In this document: positions 56,421 to 64,000 of the stretch, piece after piece
Layout of the letters: each line of letters begins with the position of its first letter
Numbering within the stretch: position 1 is the first letter of the stretch
NCBI RefSeq assembly: GCF_002263495.1
Contig: NZ_CP022753.1
Location: 1,116,001 to 1,180,000, forward strand
Reading direction: 5' to 3'
DNA: 64,000 nt
Source of the DNA: Nocardiopsis gilva YIM 90087
GTDB lineage: Bacteria; Actinomycetota; Actinomycetes; Streptosporangiales; Streptosporangiaceae
The notes under the pieces: model-generated
What the model was told of the DNA's origin: nothing
What the model saw: the letters and a program-made list of their open reading frames with translations, nothing else
Database searches by the model: none
Translations under genes and position numbers: made by a program

Positions 56421-57584
56421 GTGTCGCGAACGATGACCCGCACGGCCGCCGGCTTCGCCGTCGCCACCTTCGTCGGCCTGGGCAGCGTCTTCAGCGCGCC
56501 CCTCGCCCTGGCCGACGCCCCCGCGGAGAAGCCCGAGGTGAACGCCGAGGGCACCGGCGCCGAGTCCGGCGAGCAGCAGGACGCCGGCAAGGACACCTCC
56601 GCCGAGGGCGGCAAGGAGACCACGACCCCCGATGGCGACAGCGGCGCGGGCGCGCCCAGCGACGCCGACAAGGCCGAGGACACCGGCGCGGGGGACAAGG
56701 GCAAGGACGAGGGGGACAAGGACGAGACCCCCGCTGAGGAGCAGGCACCCGAGAACGTCGATCCCGAGCCCCTGACGCTCGACACCGACATCGAGGAGGA
56801 GCTCGACTTCGACGGCGACTACATCGCCCAGAAGACCTACGCCTACACCTGCACGGCGGGCTCCCAGACCGACAGCGCCAAGATCCTCTGGACCCTCGCG
56901 CACTCGGGCGACGGCAAGACCGGCGAGCCGTACGTCTGGGCAGCGGGCGTCGACAACTTCCCCTACTACTACGCCGACGAGCCGGTCACGAATGGGACGT
57001 TCTCCGGTGCGCTCAACCTGAGTGGTGCCGCAGCTCCGCAGAAGTCGCTGACCGCGACAGCGACGGCTCAGGGGCCGGTCGACGAGCACGGTAACTTCCC
57101 GGCCGACAAGTGGAACTACGACAAGACGACGGGCACCTTCACCCCGCTGAAGCCGGGCAAGCTGACCTTCACACCCGGCACTGTCACCATCAAGATCGAG
57201 CAGGCGTCCGGTACTGTCACCACGACCTGCACCCCGTCCGAGCCCGCCACCCTGGCCAGTGTCGACATCACCGGCAAGGACATGAGCGACAAGGACAACG
57301 GGAACGGCAACGGTTCCGGTTCCGACAAGGACAACAACGGCGAGACGGGTTCCGGCGGCGAGAAGGGCGACGGCTCCGGTTCCGGCTCCGACGGTGACAA
57401 GAACACGGAGGCCGACACCAGCAAGCCCGCCGCCGACAAGGCCGGTGCCGGCCTTCCGGTGACCGGTGCCGCGCTGGGCGGCCTCGTGGCCGCCGGTGCC
57501 GCCGCGCTCGGCGGTGGCGGTGCCGCGATGTACTTCTCGCGGAAGAAGAAGGCCGCCGCGGCGGACGCGACCGACGCCTCCTGA
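56421..57584 (+). CDS. LPXTG cell-wall-anchored surface protein
   Basis: A 387-residue exported protein. The signal peptide is MTRTAAGFAVATFVGLGSVF to ALA|DAP (cut near residue 32). An acidic Glu/Asp/Lys-rich stretch (35-115) follows. A folded domain spans about 125-285 with two cysteines (YTCTAGS, TTTCTPSE) that could form a disulfide. Then comes a Gly/Ser/Asp/Lys-rich linker, sortase motif LPVTG at 345-349, a hydrophobic helix and SRKKKAAAADATDAS. The domain family was not recognised. GTG 56421 has GGAG seven bases upstream. Confidence 0.82.
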   Translation: MSRTMTRTAAGFAVATFVGLGSVFSAPLALADAPAEKPEVNAEGTGAESGEQQDAGKDTSAEGGKETTTPDGDSGAGAPSDADKAEDTGAGDKGKDEGDKDETPAEEQAPENVDPEPLTLDTDIEEELDFDGDYIAQKTYAYTCTAGSQTDSAKILWTLAHSGDGKTGEPYVWAAGVDNFPYYYADEPVTNGTFSGALNLSGAAAPQKSLTATATAQGPVDEHGNFPADKWNYDKTTGTFTPLKPGKLTFTPGTVTIKIEQASGTVTTTCTPSEPATLASVDITGKDMSDKDNGNGNGSGSDKDNNGETGSGGEKGDGSGSGSDGDKNTEADTSKPAADKAGAGLPVTGAALGGLVAAGAAALGGGGAAMYFSRKKKAAAADATDAS

Positions 57585-57626
57585 TAACCGGGAGCGACGG
57601 CCTCTCCCCTCGGCCGTCGTGACCGC

Positions 57627-57656
57627 GGCGGGCGCCCGTAACGACGGGCGCCCGCC
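57627..57656 (+). terminator. Terminator after LPXTG gene
   Basis: GGCGGGCGCCCGT, loop AACG, ACGGGCGCCCGCC: a perfect 13-bp stem 42 bp past the stop codon. Confidence 0.75.
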
Positions 57657-57704
57657 TGACGCGCTCCTCTGCCGTGAACAGGCCCCGCGTAGTACAAGGG
57701 AGAG

Positions 57705-58484
57705 ATGAGCTTCCCCCGAGACGCCTCGCCGCGGCAGCGGCTGATCAGTCCCTCCGGCATCGGGCTGGTCCTGATCTGCCTCTTCCTCCCCTTCATCGGC
57801 GTCTCCTGCGACACCGGCCTGGGCACCCTCGACGTCCAGGCTTCGGGGTGGGACCTCGCCGTCGGCGGTGAACCCTCGGTCTCCGGAGGCGGTGGGCTGG
57901 GACGGGACGTCCCGCGCGGCTTCGACCCCACTGGCGGCGGGGCCAGCGTGGGGGAGGAGCCCGGCGACGTCGGCGTCCACCCCCTGATGCTGGGCGGGAT
58001 CCTCGCCCTGCTGACCGGTGCCGTGCTGGGGATCGTTCTGCCGTCGCGCCTCGGCCGCGCCCTGGGCGGACTGTCCACCAGTGCCCTGGCGCTCCTACTC
58101 TTCGCCATCAACGAGGTGCTGGTGTACAGCGCCTTGGAAGAGCGCATGGCCTCGGAGGCCCTCTGGCTCTCCGGCAGCTCCGAGGTGGGAACCCGCTTCG
58201 GGTTCTGGGTGACGATCGCGCTGCTGATCGCGGTCGGCGCCTACAACGCCGTCGAGCTGCGCGTGGCCGCGCAGCAGTCGCCCCTACCGTACGGCGGACC
58301 GCCCCACGGATCCGTGCCGCCGCCCCCAGCACCGCCGCAGCCTCCGCCGCACCCACCGCCCCCGCCCTACGGTGCGCCGCCGCCCTGGCAGCCGGGACCA
58401 CCGCCGGGCGCGCAGCCTCCGGGGATGCACCCGCCGCCCTCGTCCACCGGACGAGACGACCCCTACGGCCCGCCCTACGGCTGA
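57705..58484 (+). CDS. Membrane protein with proline-rich C-terminal tail
   Basis: A 259-residue protein of unknown function. Four hydrophobic segments (about 20-36, 95-113, 118-140, 162-182) are separated by a Gly-rich extracytoplasmic loop (37-92). The last 70 residues are Pro/Gly-rich (PPPPAPPQPPPHPPPPPYGA), a typical disordered actinobacterial tail. SD AGGGAGAG lies just upstream of ATG 57705. The gene ends 18 bp before palindromic repeat copy 4. Confidence 0.72.
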   Translation: MSFPRDASPRQRLISPSGIGLVLICLFLPFIGVSCDTGLGTLDVQASGWDLAVGGEPSVSGGGGLGRDVPRGFDPTGGGASVGEEPGDVGVHPLMLGGILALLTGAVLGIVLPSRLGRALGGLSTSALALLLFAINEVLVYSALEERMASEALWLSGSSEVGTRFGFWVTIALLIAVGAYNAVELRVAAQQSPLPYGGPPHGSVPPPPAPPQPPPHPPPPPYGAPPPWQPGPPPGAQPPGMHPPPSSTGRDDPYGPPYG

Positions 58485-58502
58485 CCGGCGCCCGCCTCCC
58501 CA

Positions 58503-58582
58503 CCTTCCCCCGTTGATCTCGGGGATATTGGGGTTTCACAGCCGATTTTTACCCCAATATCTCCGAGATCAACGGGGGAAGG
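58503..58582. repeat. Palindromic repeat family, copy 4
   Basis: 32-bp arms with one G:T wobble (58523/58562) and a 16-nt loop. The left arm contains CCCCCGTTGATCTCGGGGA. It sits between the convergent membrane-protein and PAS/GAF genes; likely bidirectional terminator. Confidence 0.9.
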
Positions 58583-58613
58583 GGCGACACAGAGAGACAG
58601 TTGAGCGGTGCGG

Positions 58614-59774
58614 TCAGTCAGTGGCCCGCGGCGGCAGCGCCAGCCCGATGTGCTCGCCGATCTCCTCGATCAGCCCGAGGTCGGCGAGCCGGAACGAGCC
58701 CCGGTTGCTCCGCCGGATCAGTGTCAGCGCGCCGCGCACGCCGCGGCTCCCCTTCAACGGGACGCACATCAGCGACCCGGCGCCCAGCGCGCTGAGCATC
58801 GGCGCGCCCTCCTCGCTGTACCCCAGCGTGCTCTCGTCCTCGATGAACTGGTGCAGGACGGACTGCCCGCCGGTCAACACGTCGCGCGGGACCTCCGACC
58901 CCAGCGGGTCCAGCGACTCCACGAGTTCGCGCTGGTCATCGTCGCCCGGCCCGGCGACCACCGCGCGGCGCGCCTGGCGGGCGTCGGCCGGAAGGTCGCA
59001 CACGTCGATGATCACCCAGTCGGCGTAGGAGTCGGCGAGCAGCGCCGCCGCGTCGTCCAGCGCGAGCGGGCTTCCCGCGCCGCCCGGTCCCGCGCTGCCC
59101 AGTAGCAGCCGGGTCATCCGCGTGAGCACGTCGAGCCGCCGCGCCGCCAACACCACGACCTGGTCCTCGACCTCTGACTCCAGCGGCGCCGGCCCCTCGT
59201 CCTCGGCGGCCAGCGGCGGCGACATGACGACCAGCACGATCGGGTGGGCCTCGGTGGGCACCTCCACCCGGCTCAGAGTCAGGTGCACATCCTCGGACCA
59301 GCCCCGCTGTGCCAGCCGGGACTCGAACGAGGCCGGTTCACCGCCCCGCACCACGGCCGCCAGCCACGACCGCATCGCGGCGCGTCGCCGCAGGTCCACG
59401 AAGTTGGAGAAGGGCTTGCCGGTCAGGTACCCGCTCAGCCCGCCCAGCCGTTCGGCGCCGATGGCGTTGATGCGGCGGATGTAGCCCTCGTGGTCGAGCA
59501 GCACCACCGGGACGCTCAGCTCGTTGAAGACCGCCCGCAGCACCGAGCGCTCGTCCTCGCTCCCCGTGCGGCGCGGTGCGGCGGACTCGGCGTCGGCGGT
59601 GAGCCGTGTCCCGCAGTCGACCAGCAGCTGCTCGGCGTATCCGAGTTCGGCCAGCGCGGCCTCGGCCGTCCCAGCGGCGTCGTCCGGGTACATCGCGTGC
59701 GCGGCGCGCAGCGCCGCGATGCGCTCGCGCAGTTCTGAGATCTCACGCTCGAGCTCGGCCAGATTCTCCGGCAC
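58614..59774 (-). CDS. PAS/GAF signalling protein without an output domain
   Basis: A 386-residue soluble protein. It has an N-terminal coiled coil (ENLAELEREISELRERIAAL), then a PAS domain at about 75-200 (PVVLLDHEGYIRRINAIGAE). A GAF domain lies at about 220-380 (LMCVPLKGSRGVRGALTLIRR), where the protein stops. Related Streptomyces proteins continue into a SpoIIE phosphatase, and here no such domain follows. It may act through protein contacts with the nearby GAF-ANTAR, STAS and HATPase proteins. It is divergent from the ANTAR gene. Confidence 0.75.
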   Translation of the reverse strand: MPENLAELEREISELRERIAALRAAHAMYPDDAAGTAEAALAELGYAEQLLVDCGTRLTADAESAAPRRTGSEDERSVLRAVFNELSVPVVLLDHEGYIRRINAIGAERLGGLSGYLTGKPFSNFVDLRRRAAMRSWLAAVVRGGEPASFESRLAQRGWSEDVHLTLSRVEVPTEAHPIVLVVMSPPLAAEDEGPAPLESEVEDQVVVLAARRLDVLTRMTRLLLGSAGPGGAGSPLALDDAAALLADSYADWVIIDVCDLPADARQARRAVVAGPGDDDQRELVESLDPLGSEVPRDVLTGGQSVLHQFIEDESTLGYSEEGAPMLSALGAGSLMCVPLKGSRGVRGALTLIRRSNRGSFRLADLGLIEEIGEHIGLALPPRATD

Positions 59775-59953
59775 GCGAGGGCCTCCTGGCTTCTCGGATC
59801 CGGGGCCCTTCCGCGACGCGCGTGAACGTCGTGCCCCGTTGTTGACGCTAACGCATGCACAGCGAAGTCCGGTTCCTGGTTACCGTGGAAGTCAGCCGGG
59901 ACGGCCGCCGTCCGAACTGATCGTGAGGGGTCGTGTTGACGGGGGGATGGGAC

Positions 59954-60700
59954 GTGCCGATGTGGATCGAACGCCTCGCGCGGGATATCGGCGATCTCGG
60001 GCAGCGCTCCCCGGAGCGGGCGCTGGACCAGATGAGCATGGCCGCCGCGCGCGGGGTCCCGGGATGCTCCGCGGCCCTCGTCGTCATCTGGCGGGAGGTC
60101 GCTCCCGGGGACGAACCCACGGCGGGCGGTGGGCAGCACGTCGTCGTCGACTACGGGGCCTCCCACTCCGACCTGGCGACCGCCTTCGAGTACCAGTACA
60201 CGACGGACGAGGGCCCGACGGTCGCGGCGGTTCGCGAGATGCGCGCGGTGACCGTGGGGGATGTGCTGCGCGAGGACCGCTGGCCCGGCTACACGAGCAT
60301 GGCCGTGCAGTGCGGGGACCGTTCCTCGGTGACGTTCCCCAGCGAGCTGGAGGGCGAGGTCGTCACGTTCGGCGTGCACTCCGGGCGCGCCGGGGTGTTC
60401 GACGACGCGGTGGTCACCCCGCTGGTGGCGCTGCTCGCCGAGCACGCGGCCATGGCACTGCACTCGGCGGGCCGCTACTCCGACGTCGAGCGCGAGGCGG
60501 CGCACATGCGGCGGGCGATGTCGGCGCGCGCCGTGATCGACCAGGCCAAGGGGATCATCATGCACGCCCGCGGGTGCGACGCCGCGGAGGCCTTCGCCGA
60601 GCTGCGCAAGGTGGCCCAGCGCAACCGGCTGAAGGTGGTCGAGGTGGCGCGGAGCCTGGTCGCCGAACACGCGGAAACCAACGCGAAGGCGCTGGGCTGA
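59954..60700 (+). CDS. GAF and ANTAR domain RNA-binding antiterminator
   Basis: A 248-residue regulator. A GAF domain (about 15-170) precedes the ANTAR three-helix bundle (about 185-240; ARAVIDQAKGIIMHARGCDA followed by AFAELRKVAQRN), which binds paired hairpins in mRNA leaders to prevent termination. GTG 59954 is used because GGGGGGA lies 6 nt upstream. Its targets are unknown, but hairpin-rich leaders in this window are worth testing. Transcribed towards the STAS gene. Confidence 0.83.
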   Translation: MPMWIERLARDIGDLGQRSPERALDQMSMAAARGVPGCSAALVVIWREVAPGDEPTAGGGQHVVVDYGASHSDLATAFEYQYTTDEGPTVAAVREMRAVTVGDVLREDRWPGYTSMAVQCGDRSSVTFPSELEGEVVTFGVHSGRAGVFDDAVVTPLVALLAEHAAMALHSAGRYSDVEREAAHMRRAMSARAVIDQAKGIIMHARGCDAAEAFAELRKVAQRNRLKVVEVARSLVAEHAETNAKALG

Positions 60701-60887
60701 TGGGCGTTGTCGCGGATCGGCACAACGCGCAGTATCGGTGTGATGACGGCCTCGCGCCGAATCTGTCTCGGCTTGGGCATTGGCGCTAAGGTGGCCGCGT
60801 GGAGTTCAGGAGCGGTGCGAGGGCACGTAGGCGGTCGGAACCGCCGACGCCCGCGGCGATCCCCGGTTACCGGCGAGGAGCGTGAGC

Positions 60888-61238
60888 GTGGCGTCCGATG
60901 TCTCGATCCGGACCGAAGGCGATGTCGTGGTGGTGACACCGGCAGGGGAGCTGGATGCCATCAGCTCGCCCCTACTCGCCGAAGCTCTGGACGGAATCCT
61001 GGGCGCGGCCGAGCCGTGCCGGGGGATCGTGATCGACTTCTCCAAGGTGAGCTTCTGCGACTCGCGCTGTATCGGCGTCCTCGTCTCCTCCTACCGGCAG
61101 GCCCGTGACCTGGGCATCGGCCTGGCGGTCTCCGCGCCGCAGCGCGCCGTGCACCGGCTGTTCGTGATCGCCGGGATCGACCAGGTCATCACGATCGAAG
61201 AGGACACCGCGCACGCGATGGAGGCGGTGCTGGCCTAG
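60888..61238 (+). CDS. STAS-domain anti-sigma factor antagonist
   Basis: A 116-residue SpoIIAA/RsbV-type protein. The phosphorylatable serine is Ser59 in SKVSFCDSRCIGVL. Unphosphorylated protein binds an anti-sigma kinase and frees its sigma factor. GTG 60888 is favoured since GAGGAG (60875-60880) is 7 nt upstream; the GTG at 60882 is too near. It is convergent, with a 5-bp gap, to a HATPase-containing protein that could be its kinase. Confidence 0.87.
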   Translation: MASDVSIRTEGDVVVVTPAGELDAISSPLLAEALDGILGAAEPCRGIVIDFSKVSFCDSRCIGVLVSSYRQARDLGIGLAVSAPQRAVHRLFVIAGIDQVITIEEDTAHAMEAVLA

Positions 61239-61243
61239 CCGCG

Positions 61244-62188
61244 CTAGAGCCGGAAGTACATCCGGACCAGGGAGCCGCGCGAGCCGCCGCTGATCTCCAT
61301 GAAGTCGCAGACCTGGCGGGTGATCCACAGGCCGTAGCCGCGCGGGCTGAGCGGGTCGGCGGGGTGATAGCCGCTGAGCGGGTCGGTCAGGTCCCCGCAC
61401 TCGTCGAAGACCTCGCAGATCATCCGCCCGGCCGCGTGCCACATCGTGACCGTGCCCTTGCCCGCGCCGTGCTCCAGGACGTTGGCGCTCAGCTCGTTCA
61501 CCGCCACGACGAGGTCGCCGATGCGAGGCCCGGGCAGGCCGGTCTCGGCGGCGAGGTCGCGGACCTCCTCGCGCAGTGACGGCAGATCGGAGTGGATGTC
61601 GAGTCTTCGCGTCTCACCCGCTGGGGGCGGCAGAGCGTGCGCGGCGTCGGGCACCAGGGGCGTCGATCGGTAGTCGGGGTTGGCGCGGCTTCCGCCGCAG
61701 GTGAGCAGGACCGGGTGCGTGCTGCGCGCCGACTCCAGCACGTCGGCGGGGGTGGTGCGGCTGTCGTGCAGACACAGCAGCCGCATGCGCACGTCGGACA
61801 GCGCCGTCATCAGCGCGGAGTCCAGCCGGTGCCACTCACGGAGCTCCATGGGATCGTGCGGCGGCAGGACCGGTTCGCCGACGACCGTGACCCGGCGCGG
61901 TTCGGCGCGCGCCAGGCGGTGCAGGGCTGCCACGGTGCGCCCGGGGGCGTCGTAGAGCGCCGTTCGGTCCGCGAAGCGCACAGTGGCGCTCTCAGCGGCG
62001 TCCAGCGTGCACCGGATGTCGTCGCGCAGCCGCTCGCTCACGGCGACGACGACGTGCTCGCTCGCGTCGAGGGCGGTCCGGAGCACCGGGAGGACCGCCT
62101 CACGGAGGTCCCGGGCCGAATCGAAGAATACGCCGTGGTGCTCGAATCCTCCGGTTCCCGCGGTCGCGGACTCCGCGCGCGACGTCAT
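61244..62188 (-). CDS. MEDS sensor plus RsbW-like HATPase protein
   Basis: A 314-residue protein. The N-terminal two-thirds (about 15-185) resembles the MEDS domain of methanogen/methylotroph DcmR-type sensors (HGVFFDSARDLREAVLPVLR, then HDPMELREWHRLD). The C-terminal part (about 200-314) is an anti-sigma HATPase with VAVNELSANVLEHGAGKG and PRGYGLWITRQVCD. It probably phosphorylates a STAS antagonist such as the convergent neighbour. ATG 62188 is used; an upstream in-frame ATG at 62278 would add 30 atypical residues. No cognate sigma factor is visible in the window. Confidence 0.8.
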   Translation of the reverse strand: MTSRAESATAGTGGFEHHGVFFDSARDLREAVLPVLRTALDASEHVVVAVSERLRDDIRCTLDAAESATVRFADRTALYDAPGRTVAALHRLARAEPRRVTVVGEPVLPPHDPMELREWHRLDSALMTALSDVRMRLLCLHDSRTTPADVLESARSTHPVLLTCGGSRANPDYRSTPLVPDAAHALPPPAGETRRLDIHSDLPSLREEVRDLAAETGLPGPRIGDLVVAVNELSANVLEHGAGKGTVTMWHAAGRMICEVFDECGDLTDPLSGYHPADPLSPRGYGLWITRQVCDFMEISGGSRGSLVRMYFRL

Positions 62189-62264
62189 GACATCACCCCG
62201 GGGATCCCTCCCGGCCCGTGCCCACTGCTGTCCGATGTTCGTGGTGCTGCTCCCCGTCCGCGGA

Positions 62265-63509
62265 CTAGTGTGCATCATCGCCGACCGCGGCGAGCAGCTC
62301 GTCCTCCTGCGGGCGCGCCCGCGTGTACACGCGCTCGGTCTCCGCAGCCACGCGCTGCCAGGTGAACCGCGACTCCGCGCGGTCGGCCCCGGCGATGCCG
62401 TAGGCGCTGCGCATGGTCGCCTCCGAGAGCAGCCCGCGCAACGCCGCGCCCAGGGCCTCGGGCCGGGCCGAGCGCAGCAGGATCCCGGTCGTGCCGTCGA
62501 GCACGGCGCCGGTGGCGCTGCCGACGGCGGTGGCGACCACGGGCAGCCCGCACGCCATGGCCTCCAGCAGGCCGCCGCCGTAGGGGTCGTAGGGCGCGGC
62601 CGAGACGTAGATGTCGGCCGAACGCAGCAGCCGCGGCATCTCCTTGCGGTCGACGGGCCCGGTCAGCGTGACGCGGTCGTCGACCCCCGCCTCCTTGGCG
62701 AGCAGCTCCAGGCGGCGGGCGTCGTCGTCGAGCGCGAGCTCTATCGGCGCCGGCCCGGCCACGATGACCAGCTCGGCCTCGGGGATGCGGACCATCGCCT
62801 CGATCAGCGCGTCGGCTCCGCCGCCGGCCAGCCCGGTCACCGAGATGATGCGGGGGCGCTCCTCGCGGCGGCCTTTCCACGGCTCGGTGGCCACGCCACC
62901 CTCGACGGTGAAGTGGTCGGTGTCCACGCCGTAGGGGACGACGCTCACGCGGGTGCGCGGCAGGCCCATGCGGGCGAGTTCGAAGCGCTGGTCGGCGGAG
63001 TTGACGACGACGGCGTCGGCGCGCCCGGCGATCGCGGCCTCCAGGCGGACCCGCTCCTGGCGCTCGGGCAGCCCGGCGCGCTGCTCGCTGGCGTTGAGCG
63101 AGTGGAAGGTCTGCACGATCGGCGTCTCCTCGCTGACCCCCTCGGCGGTGCGCGCGGCCGACAGCGCGGCCAGGCCGCTGGTCCAGCCGAACGCGTGGAT
63201 GACGTCCGGGGTGTCCTCGTCCAGGCGGGTGGCGAGGGCGGAGGCGAAGGCGCCGGTGTGTTCGGAGATCTCGTGTTCGCCCAGGGTGTAGTGCGGGCCG
63301 GCCGTCAGGTATTCGACGTTGACGCCGCGCCCCATGCGGGAGCGGCCGGGCAGGTCTTCGGCGTCCTTGCGCGAGTAGACGGTGACGCGGTGTCCGAGCT
63401 TGGCCAGATGGCGGGAGACCGAGGCGATGTGCACGCTTTCACCGCAGGTCGGTTCCCCTTTGTGGGCGGGTAGGGGGCTGGTGTGCTCGGCGACCAAGGC
63501 GATCTTCAC
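62265..63509 (-). CDS. GT4-family glycosyltransferase
   Basis: A 414-residue GT-B glycosyltransferase. The N-terminal domain starts MKIALVAEHTSPLP and contains GESVHIASVSRHLAKLGHRV. The C-terminal nucleotide-sugar domain has VVPYGVDTDHF, SADIYVSAAPYDPYGGGLLEAMACGLPVVA with the EX7E-type motif, and retaining GT4 organisation. Donor and acceptor are not readable; mannosyl or trehalose-type products are possible in actinomycetes. GTG 63509 with GAGGAG five bases upstream. It precedes the MEDS-HATPase gene by 76 bp in the same direction. Confidence 0.85.
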   Translation of the reverse strand: MKIALVAEHTSPLPAHKGEPTCGESVHIASVSRHLAKLGHRVTVYSRKDAEDLPGRSRMGRGVNVEYLTAGPHYTLGEHEISEHTGAFASALATRLDEDTPDVIHAFGWTSGLAALSAARTAEGVSEETPIVQTFHSLNASEQRAGLPERQERVRLEAAIAGRADAVVVNSADQRFELARMGLPRTRVSVVPYGVDTDHFTVEGGVATEPWKGRREERPRIISVTGLAGGGADALIEAMVRIPEAELVIVAGPAPIELALDDDARRLELLAKEAGVDDRVTLTGPVDRKEMPRLLRSADIYVSAAPYDPYGGGLLEAMACGLPVVATAVGSATGAVLDGTTGILLRSARPEALGAALRGLLSEATMRSAYGIAGADRAESRFTWQRVAAETERVYTRARPQEDELLAAVGDDAH

Positions 63510-64000
63510 GTGTTGCTCCTCATTGCGAGACGGCGACCCGGCGCATGGGAAAACCGCCCGCGGGCGCGGCCGTTCCGACGCTGCGGGTACGGGGGCCGGT
63601 GGGCATGCGAACGGCAGCCCGGGCGGGCGGAGAGGAAGTGTCGGGAGGACAGGAGGGAATTGGGCAGACGCAAAAGGACCACACCTTGACCGTTCGGAAG
63701 AAAGCACAGAACGCGCTCATCACGGCGCGGGCGGGAGAGCCGCGCGGGAGCGTGCGAAGGAGAGGTGTGTCTGCGTCTTAGACACCCATCACTGCGTCAT
63801 TCTGCCAGACCGCGCGACGGGCGCCAAACTCCGCTGTAACGTGCGGTTGTGTGAGGAAGTGATCGCGGAGCGTGCCAAAGTGTGCGGTGGTGGGGGTGTG
63901 GCGGGCACGCGTCGGCATGGGGAAGGAAACGGGTAAGGAACAGGCCCGGATGCTCGCCGGGACGGGTCCGGAACCATACGTTGGACGATAAGGATCCGTT
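63510..64000. other. Gene-free terminal region
   Basis: A 491-bp region up to the window edge. The promoter of the glycosyltransferase gene should lie near 63510-63600 on the minus strand. Several overlapping reading frames exist but none has a ribosome site or a recognisable protein. Any gene starting beyond the edge is not visible. Confidence 0.4.

Noticed and set aside
63382-63936. Open frames downstream of (antisense to) the start of the glycosyltransferase gene
   Set aside because: They lack a ribosome site, recognisable domain and consistent codon pattern, and part overlaps the glycosyltransferase in antisense.

Overview
The window is high-GC DNA with GTG/TTG starts, dense 1- to 4-nt stop/start overlaps, F420-type enzymes, LPXTG surface proteins and an OsaABC-type stress locus. 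Together these point to a filamentous actinomycete. A Nocardiopsaceae-like host (Nocardiopsis, Streptomonospora or Thermobifida) is my inference, not a proof. No rRNA, tRNA, CRISPR array, insertion sequence or prophage was seen.

Layout. 0-10 kb is a mosaic of short units: an ArsR repressor divergent from an Old Yellow Enzyme, an isolated plsX, a KamA-type radical SAM aminomutase, a ROK glucokinase, a DUF2165 membrane protein, a TetR/winged-helix pair and a frameshifted NAD(P)-binding reductase. 9.5-24.1 kb is a complete myo-inositol catabolic regulon. A divergent GntR/UTRA regulator faces iolG-like, iolC, a Cgl0159-like barrel protein, iolB, iolD, mmsA/iolA and iolE. A ribose-type ABC importer, a second iolG and iolH follow, and the run ends at a strong palindromic terminator. 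Inositol would be imported, oxidised by IolG, dehydrated by IolE, hydrolysed by IolD, isomerised by IolB, phosphorylated by IolC and cleaved, and the semialdehyde oxidised to an acyl-CoA by MmsA. 24.1-27.5 kb has an SDR/crotonase pair and an amino-acid permease.

27.6-43.3 kb handles small nitrogen compounds. A minus-strand set holds an NCS1 permease, an F420-type LLM oxidoreductase, a dihydropyrimidinase and a beta-ureidopropionase. A class III aminotransferase lies beyond an LPXTG gene. On the plus strand are an aldehyde dehydrogenase, a PotABCD-like importer and a PuuB-like FAD oxidase. This fits reductive pyrimidine/beta-alanine and putrescine/GABA catabolism. 43.3-44.4 kb is an islet with a tiny GntR protein and three overlapping small ORFs, preceded by a tandem operator and a switch-like leader. 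44.5-48.4 kb is an ABC exporter with a NarL-type two-component system.

48.4-62.2 kb is rich in partner-switching and stress signalling: an OsaC-like phosphatase/anti-sigma protein divergent from an OsaA-like kinase with a long HAMP array, and an OsaB-like regulator. Further on come a second LPXTG protein, a membrane protein, a PAS/GAF protein, a GAF-ANTAR regulator, a STAS antagonist and a MEDS-HATPase protein. A GT4 glycosyltransferase closes the window.

The most unusual non-coding signal is a four-copy family of long palindromes sharing the arm CGTTGATCTCGG. Three copies lie between convergent genes and one lies inside the polyamine transporter operon.
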